64,000 bases of DNA, taken from the NCBI GenBank assembly GCA_946902985.2, contig OX336392.1:17892716-17956715 (forward strand). The letters are read 5' to 3'. Positions within the stretch are counted from its first letter, which is position 1, and every line of letters starts with the position of its first letter. The DNA comes from Meconema thalassinum (lineage: Eukaryota > Arthropoda > Insecta > Orthoptera > Tettigoniidae). A program made the translations under genes and the position numbers. This document shows positions 32,546 through 42,570 of the stretch, piece by piece. Below the pieces are notes generated by a model. The model did not search any database, had not been told where the DNA came from, and worked only from the letters and a program-made list of their open reading frames with translations.

Positions 32546-34552
32546 ATGAAGGCGCCCTTTCGGCATCTATGTACGAGGCGTTCCATGCACTATATCATTC
32601 ATCCCATAATAAGACATTCAAAACCATATCGTAAATTCATCCCAACTATATCTGCGTATTGCTTCTTTGTGGCATTGGTGGTTATAGGCCCATGTGTGAT
32701 GTATAACATCTACGTTCACACTGTTGAGATGCACTTCTATAAGTTATATGCGAAGAGAGACGGCACAAGAGTTCCTTCTGTTTGTGTGGTACCTGACTAT
32801 AATCCTTACGATTCAAGTATAATTCAATATATATACCCATGGAGCCCAGTGCAGTGTGGCCAGAATCAACCCTATTTAACATACGTTGATTTTGACGGTT
32901 ATTTGTATTTGAACTTGTCTGGTGTCGATGCGAGTGGACGTACTGAGTTCGACTACGTGTGTACGTATTCTGAAATAAAGAGATGCAATGGTACAGACGA
33001 TAAAGTGGAGTTGGATGTAAAAAGAATAATCCGAAGAAAAGAAAAACTTGATTATCCTTTTGTTATAGTCCAATGTAAATTAACTTCCACCGGTAAGTTA
33101 GTTTATGAAACAGGACATGCAATCGTTGTTGGACCTTCTGTTAATTTACTGGCAAAAACTGCCAAAGTTCGTCCTGATCGTCCAAATATCCTGATGTTAG
33201 GGTTGGATTCTATGTCCCGCCTTAATTTAATTCGTCAATTGCCTAAAACGTACAACTTTCTAATCCATCAATTAGATTCCGTTGTACTCTCAGGATTGAC
33301 GAAAGTTGGTGATAATACTTACCCAAATATTCTTACCATGCTGACTGGAATTGCAGCTAGAAAAGTACCTGGTGTTAGTGTACCATATTGGGGTGAAGCA
33401 AATGCGTATGGGTTCTTTGATGATTTACCTCATGCTTGGAAACAATTCGACGAAGAAGGATACATTACTATGTATTCAGAAGATTGGCCCGAGTGGACAG
33501 CTTTTAATTATATGGCAAAAGGCTTCGTTCATGAACCAGTTGATTATTACATGCGCCCATTTTGGATTGCAATGGAGGCTCTTAGAAATTTCCGTTCTTC
33601 TGATAATCGATGCTTTGGAAACATTCCTCAATATACATATCTGTTTAATTATACAGCAGAGTTTATTAAAAAAATGCGAAATTTGCCATATTTTGCCTTC
33701 AGTTTTGTTACAGGATACAGTCATGATTACTTAAACTCGATCCAAGTGATAGATAAAGAATTAGAAAATATGTTTCGTAATATGTTCAACAGAGGGGATC
33801 TTAAGAACACAATACTCATAGTCATGGGTGATCATGGCAATAGGTTTGATACAATTCGTCAAACTACTATTGGCCGAGTGGAGGAACGTATGCCATTCTT
33901 CTCGGTGGCTCTTCCGCCAGGACTCCGAAAGCAATATCCACACCTGCAGAGGAATTTACAGAAGAACAGCCGAGTGCTGCTTAGTTGGTTCGATGTGTAT
34001 GAATTACTCATGGATGTGGCTAAGGACAATTTTAAAGAAGAGTCTAGTGTAGAACGGTGGGGAGTGTTGGGATATTCTCCATTCCGATCAGTGCCTCGAA
34101 ACAGAACATGTGCGCAGGCGGGTATACCTAATAATTACTGCATTTGCCCACGTGAGATTACTTTAGAACCTCAAGACACTACTGTGGTAAACATGGCAAG
34201 GGATTTAGTGACGCAAGTGAACGGTTGGCTCTCGACAGTGAAGGAAGGAACATGTGCTCCCCTAGTTCTAAATAAAATCAAAAATGCCCAGTTAATTTTA
34301 CCTAACATTGAAGTTGCGCAGCCTAAGAAATTTGTAGCTCTATACAGAGTTACTGTGGAAGTCTCACCAAGTGGTGGAATTCTTGAAGGAACTCTAGAGA
34401 TGAATGCTTGGAGCAGTAAGGGAAAGCTTATTGGAGATGTTAATCGTATCAATAAGTATGGAAACCAATCTCACTGTATTCAAAACAAAGTGCTAAAACT
34501 CTATTGTTACTGTACCGACTTACTACGTGAAAAAGATAGCGCTGGCGTATGA
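32546..34552 (+). CDS. DUF229 family protein (alkaline phosphatase/sulfatase fold), intact
   Basis: This 668-residue frame has no intron or stop. Residues 33-53 form one membrane span after a basic N-terminus, so it is probably a type II membrane protein with a lumenal or extracellular domain. That domain shows the family's metal-site motifs: PNILMLGLDSMSR (about 213-225; Asp221 and Ser222 candidate ligand/nucleophile), GDNTYPN (255-261), Ser-His-Asp (392-394) and MGDHG (427-431). Five N-glycosylation sequons (e.g. NLS, NGT, NYT) and paired cysteines near the C-terminus (CAQAGIPNNYCIC) fit an exported protein. Length is usual for the family. A TAG just before the ATG sets the start. Substrate and reaction are unknown; DUF229 proteins are poorly characterised. 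It could be a single coding exon of a gene with a 5' UTR intron, or a retrogene; there is no A-tract after the stop. Confidence 0.93.
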   Translation: MKAPFRHLCTRRSMHYIIHPIIRHSKPYRKFIPTISAYCFFVALVVIGPCVMYNIYVHTVEMHFYKLYAKRDGTRVPSVCVVPDYNPYDSSIIQYIYPWSPVQCGQNQPYLTYVDFDGYLYLNLSGVDASGRTEFDYVCTYSEIKRCNGTDDKVELDVKRIIRRKEKLDYPFVIVQCKLTSTGKLVYETGHAIVVGPSVNLLAKTAKVRPDRPNILMLGLDSMSRLNLIRQLPKTYNFLIHQLDSVVLSGLTKVGDNTYPNILTMLTGIAARKVPGVSVPYWGEANAYGFFDDLPHAWKQFDEEGYITMYSEDWPEWTAFNYMAKGFVHEPVDYYMRPFWIAMEALRNFRSSDNRCFGNIPQYTYLFNYTAEFIKKMRNLPYFAFSFVTGYSHDYLNSIQVIDKELENMFRNMFNRGDLKNTILIVMGDHGNRFDTIRQTTIGRVEERMPFFSVALPPGLRKQYPHLQRNLQKNSRVLLSWFDVYELLMDVAKDNFKEESSVERWGVLGYSPFRSVPRNRTCAQAGIPNNYCICPREITLEPQDTTVVNMARDLVTQVNGWLSTVKEGTCAPLVLNKIKNAQLILPNIEVAQPKKFVALYRVTVEVSPSGGILEGTLEMNAWSSKGKLIGDVNRINKYGNQSHCIQNKVLKLYCYCTDLLREKDSAGV

Positions 34553-34566
34553 GAATATATGATTAC

Positions 34567-35475
34567 TAGGGCCCGGATGTTGATGAAATGGCATCTTTTT
34601 ACTGAGCTGTCTAAAACAATGCTGAAGTACATAGAAACTCCAGACGGGCCACCCCGTATTCAAATATGTCATTTTTATTTTGCATCTTTTTGCATTTTTT
34701 TTCCTATTTTTTTCATTTTAAGAGCATTTTTTTAAAGTTTGGTAGATTTTTTGATCGTATTTTAGAGAAATAGGCCTTGTGAGGTAATTATTTTTCCAAT
34801 TTAGTCATGCCACAGTTTTATATGAGGGAGTTACGTCTCCCAGAGTTAAGAAGAAGCTAGTAGCTGATGCAAGATAATTTAAAATATTGAAATATCGATT
34901 CCATTTCCTTAATCAACCGGGTGGAATCTAGTCTTAGCGACAATCGTGGCGAAATTGCTGCGGGTATTGCGGTGGTTTTATCCGTTGTGGACAGGATTCC
35001 GCTTATTAAAGGTTCCAAAAACACTGGGTATAAAACATTATGCAAAATCTCAGACATTCTTTCTGGTGAAAACTACTGCATGGATGGGATTGAGGAGGAT
35101 TTAGCAGCAAACGACCTTCCTCACTTCAAGTACGCTCCGATCACTTCAGTTGATGTTGAACGCAGCTTTTCGAGATATAAAAACTTGTTGGCTGATAACA
35201 GCAGATCATTCACATTTGACAACATCAGAATGACATTCGTAGTGCAGTGCTACTCAGACTAAAGTGAACATAAACCTTTTGTTAAGTGCTAGAACTCTAT
35301 TTTCAGTTTGAGCTTAAGATGTCATTTTTGAAATATTGGTGTGTTTATTATTATATGATAATTTTCTCCATTTTATAGAACATTTTTCGAATTTTTATGT
35401 AATTTATTACAGTCATTTTTGAAAGTTTTAAGTGCATTTTTTAAACTATTTTATGGCATCAACATCCTGGCCCTA
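34567..35475 (+). mobile_element. hAT1 transposon, 909 bp, in the 3' UTR region
   Basis: Termini are inverted: TAGGGCCCGGATGTTGATG at the left and CATCAACATCCTGGCCCTA at the right. The 8-bp target duplication ATGATTAC is perfect (34559-34566 and 35476-35483). It carries only the C-terminal end of a transposase, so it is an internally deleted copy. It landed 14 bp after the DUF229 stop codon. Confidence 0.95.
34920..35262 (+). pseudogene. hAT1 transposase C-terminal fragment
   Basis: The frame contains 'APITSVDVERSFSRYKNLLA' and 'FDNIRMTFVVQC', the hAT dimerisation region (S-x-D-V-E-R-x-F-S core). An upstream scrap at about 34800-34874 (YEGVTSPRVKKKLVADA) belongs to the same protein but is separated by a stop. 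The catalytic DDE part is deleted. Confidence 0.85.
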
Positions 35476-35735
35476 ATGATTACGAACAATTAATATTGTT
35501 AGACTAGTCATGTTGTCGTATTGCTTACAGTTCAGAATGCCAATACAGTACTGTGCTATTACTAGAGCTATTATAGTTCTTTGCTCCACTCGAGAGATGA
35601 CCCGAAACCAAATTCGTGCCTTCGCTAGTGAGGGCCGCACAATACTAGAGAAATCTTGCCAAGGGTAGTCGAAAGAGTTTGTAAAACATTCCTGTTCAGT
35701 AAATGATTTATTATTAATCAGATAATTGTCCGTTA

Positions 35736-35741
35736 AATAAA
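35736..35741 (+). terminator. Candidate polyadenylation signal AATAAA
   Basis: The first good AATAAA after the hAT1 insertion in the region that would be the DUF229 3' UTR. If used, the transcript would include the hAT1 copy. Confidence 0.35.
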
Positions 35742-35835
35742 CTGTAATTTGCTTCCGTTTCTGAGTTCGACAGGTTCCACTACATACAGAACAGGTAAAT
35801 TAACAGGAATAATAGGCCATAATTCACGGACCGGT

Positions 35836-35881
35836 GCGGTGGTTTTATCCGTTGTGGGCAGGATTCCACTTATTAAAGGTT
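35836..35881 (+). repeat. Second scrap of hAT1 transposase sequence
   Basis: gcggtggttttatccgttgtgg.caggattcc.cttattaaaggtt is nearly identical to 34968-35013 inside hAT1, but lies 360 bp outside the element's right end. Confidence 0.8.
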
Positions 35882-35931
35882 TCATTAAAGGCAGCTTTTA
35901 CCGTACTTCAAGGATATATAGTAATGTCATT

Positions 35932-36145
35932 GTTACTTCTGACTTGACGTTTCAGTGCAACACTAGAGCTATCTAGCGGTCAGAAGTGAAATCACTTTAA
36001 CCATCCAATCTCAGGCCGCCATTCAAATCGATAAATCACGACAAATCGATTTGAATGGCTGCTTGTGATTGGCTGTTTAAAGAGATTTCACTTCTGACCG
36101 CTAGATAGCTCTAGAGTTGCACTGAAACGCCAAGTCGGAAGTAAC
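35932..36145. mobile_element. Palindromic foldback MITE, 214 bp
   Basis: Two arms of about 100 bp are inverted complements at roughly 90 percent. They share gttacttc.gacttg, gtttcagtgcaac, tagagctatctagcggtcagaagtgaaatc and gccattcaaatcgat. The loop is about 12 bp. No target duplication is clear. Confidence 0.9.
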
Positions 36146-36343
36146 TATGGCTCTACTAGACTATTGGCAACTCCAGCTATCTGATATGACATCTAGCGGT
36201 AAAAATGAGAAACTTACCAAGTAGGGTACATTTGTCACGTGGTGACTGTTTGTATATGGTTTCTTGTATTGGTAAGCAGATCGTGGTAAATTCTTCGTGT
36301 TTATACATAAGTAATAAGTTTTACTCGTTGATAAGAGTGCAAA

Positions 36344-36457
36344 ATGAATAAAAGCAAAGTATATTGCTCAGTTTACGGCTGTAAGTCGATGAATAAGAGG
36401 GCTGCGGATATACGTTTTCATCACTTTCCAGAAGATACAAATAGCAATAGCCGAAAG
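36344..36457 (+). CDS. THAP zinc-finger first exon (partial gene)
   Basis: The first 38 codons, MNKSKVYCSVYGCKSMNKRA..., give the N-terminal half of a THAP DNA-binding domain: first zinc ligands Cys8 and Cys13, then the FHHFPED segment. The exon stops in phase 0 at AAAG|GTGACG (donor at 36458). The remaining THAP part (Trp, third Cys, His, AVPTIF) is not found downstream in this window, so later exons are distant or lost. THAP proteins are DNA-binding regulators or transposase derivatives (P element/THAP9). Whether this is a gene or a transposon piece cannot be settled here. Confidence 0.6.
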
Positions 36458-36534
36458 GTGACGATACCAAATAAATACGGGCAACAAGAGCAGGTTGGAC
36501 CACTCACCACTACACTCACTGACGACAGGACGGG

Positions 36535-36690
36535 TTGTTCACTTACGCAGAGCCAAGCCGCACCTAGACAGCCAAGCACAGTCTCGCCGAGCCAAGCCGT
36601 ACCAAGACAGCCGAGCCTAGGCCCTTATACTTACATGATCCTTGCCTAGGCCTACACCAGCCAAGGACAGCCAAGCTTCATCAGTCAGGT
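36535..36690 (+). repeat. Degenerate 'agccaagc(c)/gacagcc' repeats
   Basis: Short imperfect units (gagccaagccg, acctagacagccaagcac, accaagacagccgagcc) give a proline/glutamine-rich open frame downstream of the THAP donor. Probably intronic minisatellite. Confidence 0.5.
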
Positions 36691-36699
36691 ATCCTTCCC

Positions 36700-38558
36700 C
36701 GCTCCCTAGTTCATTTCCAATAACCCTACCAACCGTCATCACCTCGCTCTGCGATATTAGAGCCATTCCACTACGAGTCATATAGGCCTAATTTGACTTC
36801 GCAGGGTAAAAACTTACCATGCAAATCAAGCAATTCCTGTCTCCCCCGAGTTTTAATACAAGTTAAACTCATCCCTTTGCCCTACCAAGCAGCAAATAAT
36901 TTATAGGGTTTATGGTACAGTGAGCAAACTCAAATATAGCTTTTAAACGTAACAGCGCCATGACTGGAACTGCACAAAAACAAATACCAGCAGACAACCA
37001 ATGCTTGATAATATGCAATTGACACATAAAATACAGTGGAACACACAAATTAGATGACGTGTATCGCACAGTTATACATATATACAATTGAAAATAACAC
37101 TGTCATTATTGTAGAGACCACATTTACTGATTATAACCGAAAAATAAAAAGTGTTCCATATCAAACGCGTGTTATTGAGTATTTTTACCCTACTTATCCA
37201 GACGACCGCAGCGCCCCAAGTGTTAGTTTGAGTTGCCAATAGTTGTGGGTTGTTCATGGGTTGGACCATTTTCACGTAGTCATAATGTTGTATTATTGTG
37301 TATTTATTTTCAGATTATGTTAGTTAAAAACATGTACTTGTACATTTTAAATCTCGCTACTGTGGTTGAATTAATTATAAGACTGTTGTACAGTCGCTCA
37401 AACAAAGATGAGCAACTCTTAGCAGCTGCTCAAATGTTCTTTCTTTCTTTCTTGTCTAATTCTAGAGCCCAGAGCCAAAATCGAGTAGAGTAATTAATAT
37501 TCTCTGGCACCGATGTAAATGATATCGTATATAAACCGTCTGTTGGAACTTGCTCAAAACAATTACCAAGAACGCGTTCATTCTTTGTTTGAACGACTGT
37601 ACAGTGCGCCCGGGAAGTCCGCAGAGCTTACTAGTTTCTTATTAGCGCTGTGTCCTTTGTTGGTGTAACCTTAGCCTCACTTAATCGTCATTCTGTGAGT
37701 TGGAACGACAGTGATGTAAGTTTGTTTTGTAATGAAGAGAGGTTAGTGGCGAGTGAATGGATGCATGAACCAGTGTTGCCAAATTCCTGAGAACAAAACA
37801 AGGGACAGGTGTGTTGACAAGGAAATTGGAGCGTGACATAGTCCACAACTAGTGAATTTCCTTTGAAAATGATTTTACAGAAGTTATATTGACATTACAG
37901 GGCAGTTACCTTTACCAGTAATAGACTGAAACAAACATTTCCTGTCCTTGCCGACACTACGTCATTCAGCATATTTTTCGTTACTATAAACAGATTTTAA
38001 TAGTTTAATGTCTTTCGTAACAGCCTGTGCATAAAACTGAAGATAAATTCACAGAAATAAAACAATAAATAACACTGGCTATGAGCTAAGTGACACTTGG
38101 CTAACAGTTCCCATCTCAGTTTCTCTATTTGTTCACCTGTTTCAAATTGTTCGGTTTCTCCTATGGCTCCAGGCCCAGGCCCTTTGGTCGTCACTGGAGG
38201 AGTTTCCATATGTTTTTTCACCGAGGCCTGTATGACGTTGGGTTTGTTTCTGTTTCCTTATATCCGCCATTCCCCACTCCTTTCCCCTTATTTGGACATC
38301 CTCATTCTTCAAGGACTCTCAATTATTCCCCCGCTCCCCTTTCATTCTCCTTCCTTACTACTCTGTCCGCCGTTCTACTTAATATGGCGAGATTTTCTAC
38401 CAAGGTCCATACAGTAACTTCTGGCTGCTCTCTGGTGACGAACAGAGGAACTTCTTTGTTTTGGTAAGCTCATTGACACACATTCTTTGGCCACATTGTT
38501 TTAATTCTATTGAAAAAAGGAGGCAAGGTTCCCACCGAAACGTATAGGAATTTTTATA
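36700..38558. other. No confident gene
   Basis: It holds AT-rich sequence and a pyrimidine-rich stretch (38100-38400) whose open frames on both readings look compositional. Near 38500-38545, 'ctattgaaaaaagg...caccgaaacgta' resembles a decayed Penelope/hammerhead terminal piece. Confidence 0.35.
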
Positions 38559-39205
38559 TTCGACCCTGACTATTATGTGTCAGAAAACTGTATCATAATG
38601 AGGCTCATTATAACACTATTTTTCATTATGAAACAGTTTCTCCCACCAATCAGAGCTCAAAAAACAGTTGTGTAACCAATTAGATAAGGATACCTTCGCG
38701 CATGCGCGCAAAATCCAACATGTCTATATAAATTACCGAAAGTGCACCGTCCATATGTTCGCGTAAATAAACTGGTGAATATGAGACAAGAAATAGCACT
38801 GTACCTTAATATCCCCAAATCCAATTTCTACACAGCGCGTTGTTTTCAAACGACTTCGGTGACAGTTTTACTAAATACTGGTGCACAATCTGAACATATG
38901 GCATTGAAGCACACAGAGCGCATGCGTCGGTCGGCCAGAGAGCTTGGGAAACAGAGATATACTACCCAGCGCAACACCCGAACACAAAATTCTAGTGACT
39001 GAACAGATATTTATGAATATTTATGTTAAAACATATAATAAAGTTATAATTATCGTCGAACATAAACAGTCGTATGCAACTCGCCTATAATGGTAATTAA
39101 GACACTCGTATGAATATTATAAAATTCGCATACGGTACGCTCGTTTTATAAACATACTCGTGTCTTAATTATAGCCATTATAGGCTCGTTGTATAATGTA
39201 CTATT
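38559..39205. mobile_element. Foldback MITE FB, copy 2
   Basis: Shares with copy 1 (671-1145) the left 'ttcgaccctgactattat..gtcagaaaactgt.tcataatga' hairpin and the right 'gcaactcgcctataatggtaattaagacactcgtat...cattataggctcgtt' palindrome. The central 300 bp is unrelated to copy 1 and contains an 86-codon frame (38742-39002) of unknown nature. Common ends with different middles suggest sequence capture. Confidence 0.75.
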
Positions 39206-39694
39206 ATTTTATTTCATTTTCAAACGGCATAATCCCAATAATATGAATAAAATTTAGAGTACTCCGGGCCGTCAAAACCTGAAACTACACAGAGTTTCTT
39301 CTGTCATTACGATCGAATTTACCAGAGTAAGTAGGCTAATCTTTGTAATGAAAAATTCAGACAGAAAAACCCAAAGAGAACTTTTTGAATGAAATAGTAA
39401 ACCAGAGTTATAAACACAGACGCATTTCTCTTGAGTTTCAAAACACTCGAAAATCGGGACAATAACCGTCCGGGACAGGGACATATAGCACGAATACGGA
39501 ACTGTCCCGTAAATTCCGGGCATGAACATAAGAGACAATTAGTATCATACGTGAACACCTGGAGGAACAGTTCAAGAAGCCTCCACACACAAAAAGGACA
39601 ATGATTTCCGGAGAAAGAAAATAGTTTCTAACAGGAAATGTGGAAGATCACCCGAGAAGTGGACGAAAGACGCTACAGGAGATGTGTTGACGGC
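39206..39694. other. No recognised feature
   Basis: Minus-strand frames of 88-100 codons overlap here with no motif. One runs into the SINE-A head. Confidence 0.35.
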
Positions 39695-40127
39695 TACGGT
39701 GGCGTAGTTGGTAGCACGCTGAGCTTCTATTCCTAAGGTCACGGGTTCAAACCCGGTTGAAGTCGTAGAATGTTTTAAGAGCGTTAAAAAGCCCTTAGTA
39801 TGCCTTACTTTGGAGGGGAAGTAAGGCCGGTGGGCCCATGCTATAGATTTATGACATGTAAAATAACCTTCCACTAACTTAACTTGTGTGAAGCAAAATT
39901 TGTAGTTTAGCTAGGTGTCGTAAACGGTAGTATTTGGTAGCGAAAGTAGGAACTACTTGAAATTATCGTCTACAGTCCTTACTTGAATTAAAACACACAC
40001 TAACACAGACATCACAATTAACACCGGTTTTCAGACAGATTCTACACACACCCAAAGTAGGCTAGGGGCTTCATGCCCGCGTTGTCGCAGTCCCTAAACT
40101 AAGGAACCAACCAACCAACCAACCAGG
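39695..40127 (+). mobile_element. SINE-A copy, longest, with (AACC)n tail
   Basis: Head ggctacggtggcgtagttggtagcacgctg with B box gggttcaaacccgg, full body, then the extra 3' module ('aacaccggttttcagacagattctacaca', 'gcagtccctaaactaagg') and (AACC)n at 40098-40125. It shows that the module seen alone at 1300, 8883 and 18900 is the 3' part of this SINE. Confidence 0.8.
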
Positions 40128-40658
40128 AGACATGTTCTCAAAATTTGCCGTCAGTTCAAAGTTCCCTCGCAAAATCCACTCGCAAACGGGCTGTTGACTG
40201 TGACGTCCTACGATCGACTCTAATTTATCATAAGTTCATTACTAGATTATTTTTATAATTAAATATTCATTAATCTTATTCAACAAAAATAATAAGCAAC
40301 AAAATACCAACAAAGGTACAGTCTTCCCGGACGTACAGTACTGTACATGACAAGGTGACAACAGGGTGACAGTTGAGCATGGTGCATGATTGTTGCAAAG
40401 ACTACATCGATACCCTGTTAGCAGAGATGATCCAAGGACAATCCAGCACCCAGGAAAGGTAGTCGCAAAATGTGATGGTATAATTATCAGGGTATTTAAT
40501 CTCGTAGCATCATTGTGAGGGTAGTTAAAATACTACAAACTACAAATGAGGAAGGACACAAAGTCCCGCAACTCTTGTTATAAACAAGGTGAACGAAAAT
40601 TCAATAAAGTTGTTTTGATTGACAAATCACACTGAACCATATTCTCGTATGTTATAAC
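40128..40658. other. No recognised feature
   Basis: Unassigned AT-rich spacer before hAT3. Confidence 0.4.
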
Positions 40659-41499
40659 TAGGGCTTGGAATTTTACGTGCTAAAAATTGGGGAAATATTT
40701 ATTTTTATGTATTAAAAATACCTGAAATATGTGACAAAAAAGTAAAAATATGTAATTATAATTAAGTTTATTAATGTGAATATAAACAATATGCAGTACT
40801 CACGAATGCAATTTATTCTATGTCTCACTGACTGCTGAAGCATTACAATACACAACGAGATACATCTTCAGGTTGTCCATCACAAATGACCGACGATTAT
40901 CGCGAAACACTTCTTCTGAAGGAGCGAAATTGCGGCAATATGTTTCTTGCCCTCGAGGTGTTGTGTAACTTGAGATCGCTGTTCAGCCTTGATTGCTTTC
41001 CCACATGGTTGGTAGAACAGAACGCACCCATCAGAAGTAAAATTATCTTTAAATTCTGCAACAGACGATAACTTGTAGTGGTTTTTACTCTAGGCATCGT
41101 AGAACTGCCTTACACTTCACAGTGCCAGAAATGGACTACAAGTGAGTGACACTGGTTCCAGGTAGCTGGGGGAGGGGAGGTCTAGCACGTGGTGCAATAT
41201 GGCTATGGACAAGAAAATCCCTGACTTCCACAGTGAGTGGCACGGGGAGACAAGTTAAGATTAACACAGCTGGAAGCTGACATACGCTCTGTATTAAGAT
41301 TAGATAGCTCACAGGTTCTTCCCCGTTGAAGTTACACAGAACAAAAATGCAATAAACTGAAACTGATTTAAAAAATAATAATATTATTTGCTTTAATGTG
41401 CTAATAAGTGAAAAGCGGGAATTTATGTATGTATAGAATAAATGCTTAAATATGTATTTACATAAAACAATATTTATTCACCTAAAAATCCGAGCCCTG
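40659..41499 (-). mobile_element. hAT3 transposon remnant (minus strand)
   Basis: Left TAGGGCTTGGAATTTTACGTG and right (reverse) CAGGGCTCGGATTTTTAGGTG are inverted termini. Flanking 8-mers GTTATAAC and GTTACAAA match at 6 of 8, an eroded target duplication. On the minus strand near 40930-40820 is the transposase end 'DNRRSFVMDNLKMYLVVYC', parallel to the hAT1 fragment, so hAT1 and hAT3 are related. Internally deleted. Confidence 0.75.
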
Positions 41500-41572
41500 G
41501 TTACAAAGATAGCTTTGAAGCCATTTTTCAGTGTGCCTTGTTAACAATAATTAATATTGTACAGTAGCTATC

Positions 41573-41683
41573 AGTTTCAATATTGGTGAAGCTGTGTCTC
41601 GCGCAACGAGATGTGATAAAATACGGGACGCACTCGGTCGTATTCGAACACAAGCGAGACACAGCTTCACCAATTTTGAAACC
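41573..41683. repeat. Inverted repeat, ~30-bp arms
   Basis: agtttcaatattggtgaagctgtgtctcgc (41573-41602) pairs with gcgagacacagcttcaccaattttgaaac (41654-41682) with one mismatch; the loop is about 50 bp. It could form a long RNA hairpin or be a MITE core. Confidence 0.8.
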
Positions 41684-42404
41684 GACTTGAATATCATTCA
41701 TCACGAGCATACACGAATTAATCGAAATACGCTTCGCTAAAGTAAACCCCAATAATTTAAACGAACACACATTCTTGGAGAATTCATCCCGTTGGAAATG
41801 AGGAACAACGTAACGTTGTAGCCAAGCTTGTTAAGGGATCAATAAGGGAAACATGTTATTGATGTACCATATCTTCAATAAACAAAGGCCGAGATTAATG
41901 GCAGTATTAAAGGTTCCGGGACATTTGCATTGGACCGTTTGCGCTTAAAGAGGGCTGTTTAGCTTACGCATGGCGTGAATGAAAACTGGCCTTTAATAGT
42001 GAAAGATGTCCAGTATACACAGCATTAGGAAGTCTAGACTTGGCATATGTTACATTGATCGATGAACTCATACATTTAGGAATGTGGAAGGGGGAAAGCC
42101 TAAGGAGGTAAGAGACAGGAAATTCCTCCCAGTTCAGTGCAGACAGTGTCGAGGTTAACTGCTCTCATCCGGACCGCGTGCAACTCGAGTAGCTAAGTAG
42201 AGAATTCACTCTGAACTGACCATTTAACAACAACCACATATTCACACTTAGCAAGCAAATTTGGAGGCCAATCACCACTTTCGGTATCTTAACAAAATAT
42301 CACACATGCTCTAACTAACAAATATTGACCAGTTACGTTCAGTTGAACCTCTACTGCAAATAATTAAGTGTGCATATTGTAAGTACTTAGACTCAGACCT
42401 AGAT
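41684..42404. other. No recognised feature
   Basis: Unassigned spacer. No frame above about 60 codons is supported. Confidence 0.4.
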
Positions 42405-42570
42405 TTAATAGCCTAAGTGTGATGGATTTGATGATGATCGCTGACGATCGAAACTGGTCATCCGAGTGTAGCCTATTTTAATCTCATGTAAGTTTTTTCA
42501 GGATTAGGGAACAACCCATCACAATTGGGTACAATCGTGTTGACCGACCGAAAAACATCAAATTTCAATT
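42405..42570 (+). mobile_element. Penelope-like terminal repeat fragment
   Basis: It matches the complement of 26120-26300 through the hammerhead motif, 'attttaatctcatgtaa', 'caggattaggg.ataaccc/acaaccc', 'ttgggtaca' and 'gtgttgaccgaccgaaaa'. It is an isolated terminal repeat with no coding sequence next to it. Confidence 0.6.
42421..42466 (+). ncRNA. Hammerhead ribozyme motif, core altered
   Basis: Same layout as 26222-26265 (GGAT...GATCG-ctga-CGATC-GAAAC-TGGTC-ATCC), but the core reads TTGATGA instead of CTGATGA. The C-to-T change at the invariant first core position should inactivate it. Confidence 0.5.

Noticed and set aside
38100..38420. Further copy of retroposon RA
   Set aside because: Only general pyrimidine richness is shared, and the RA landmarks are not in order.
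38500..38550. Third hammerhead-like motif (ctattgaaaaaagg...ccgaaacgta); similar ggccgaaacatgt near 44285
   Set aside because: The CUGANGA core is not intact and no stem I or cleavage triplet can be drawn. At best a decayed Penelope terminal piece.
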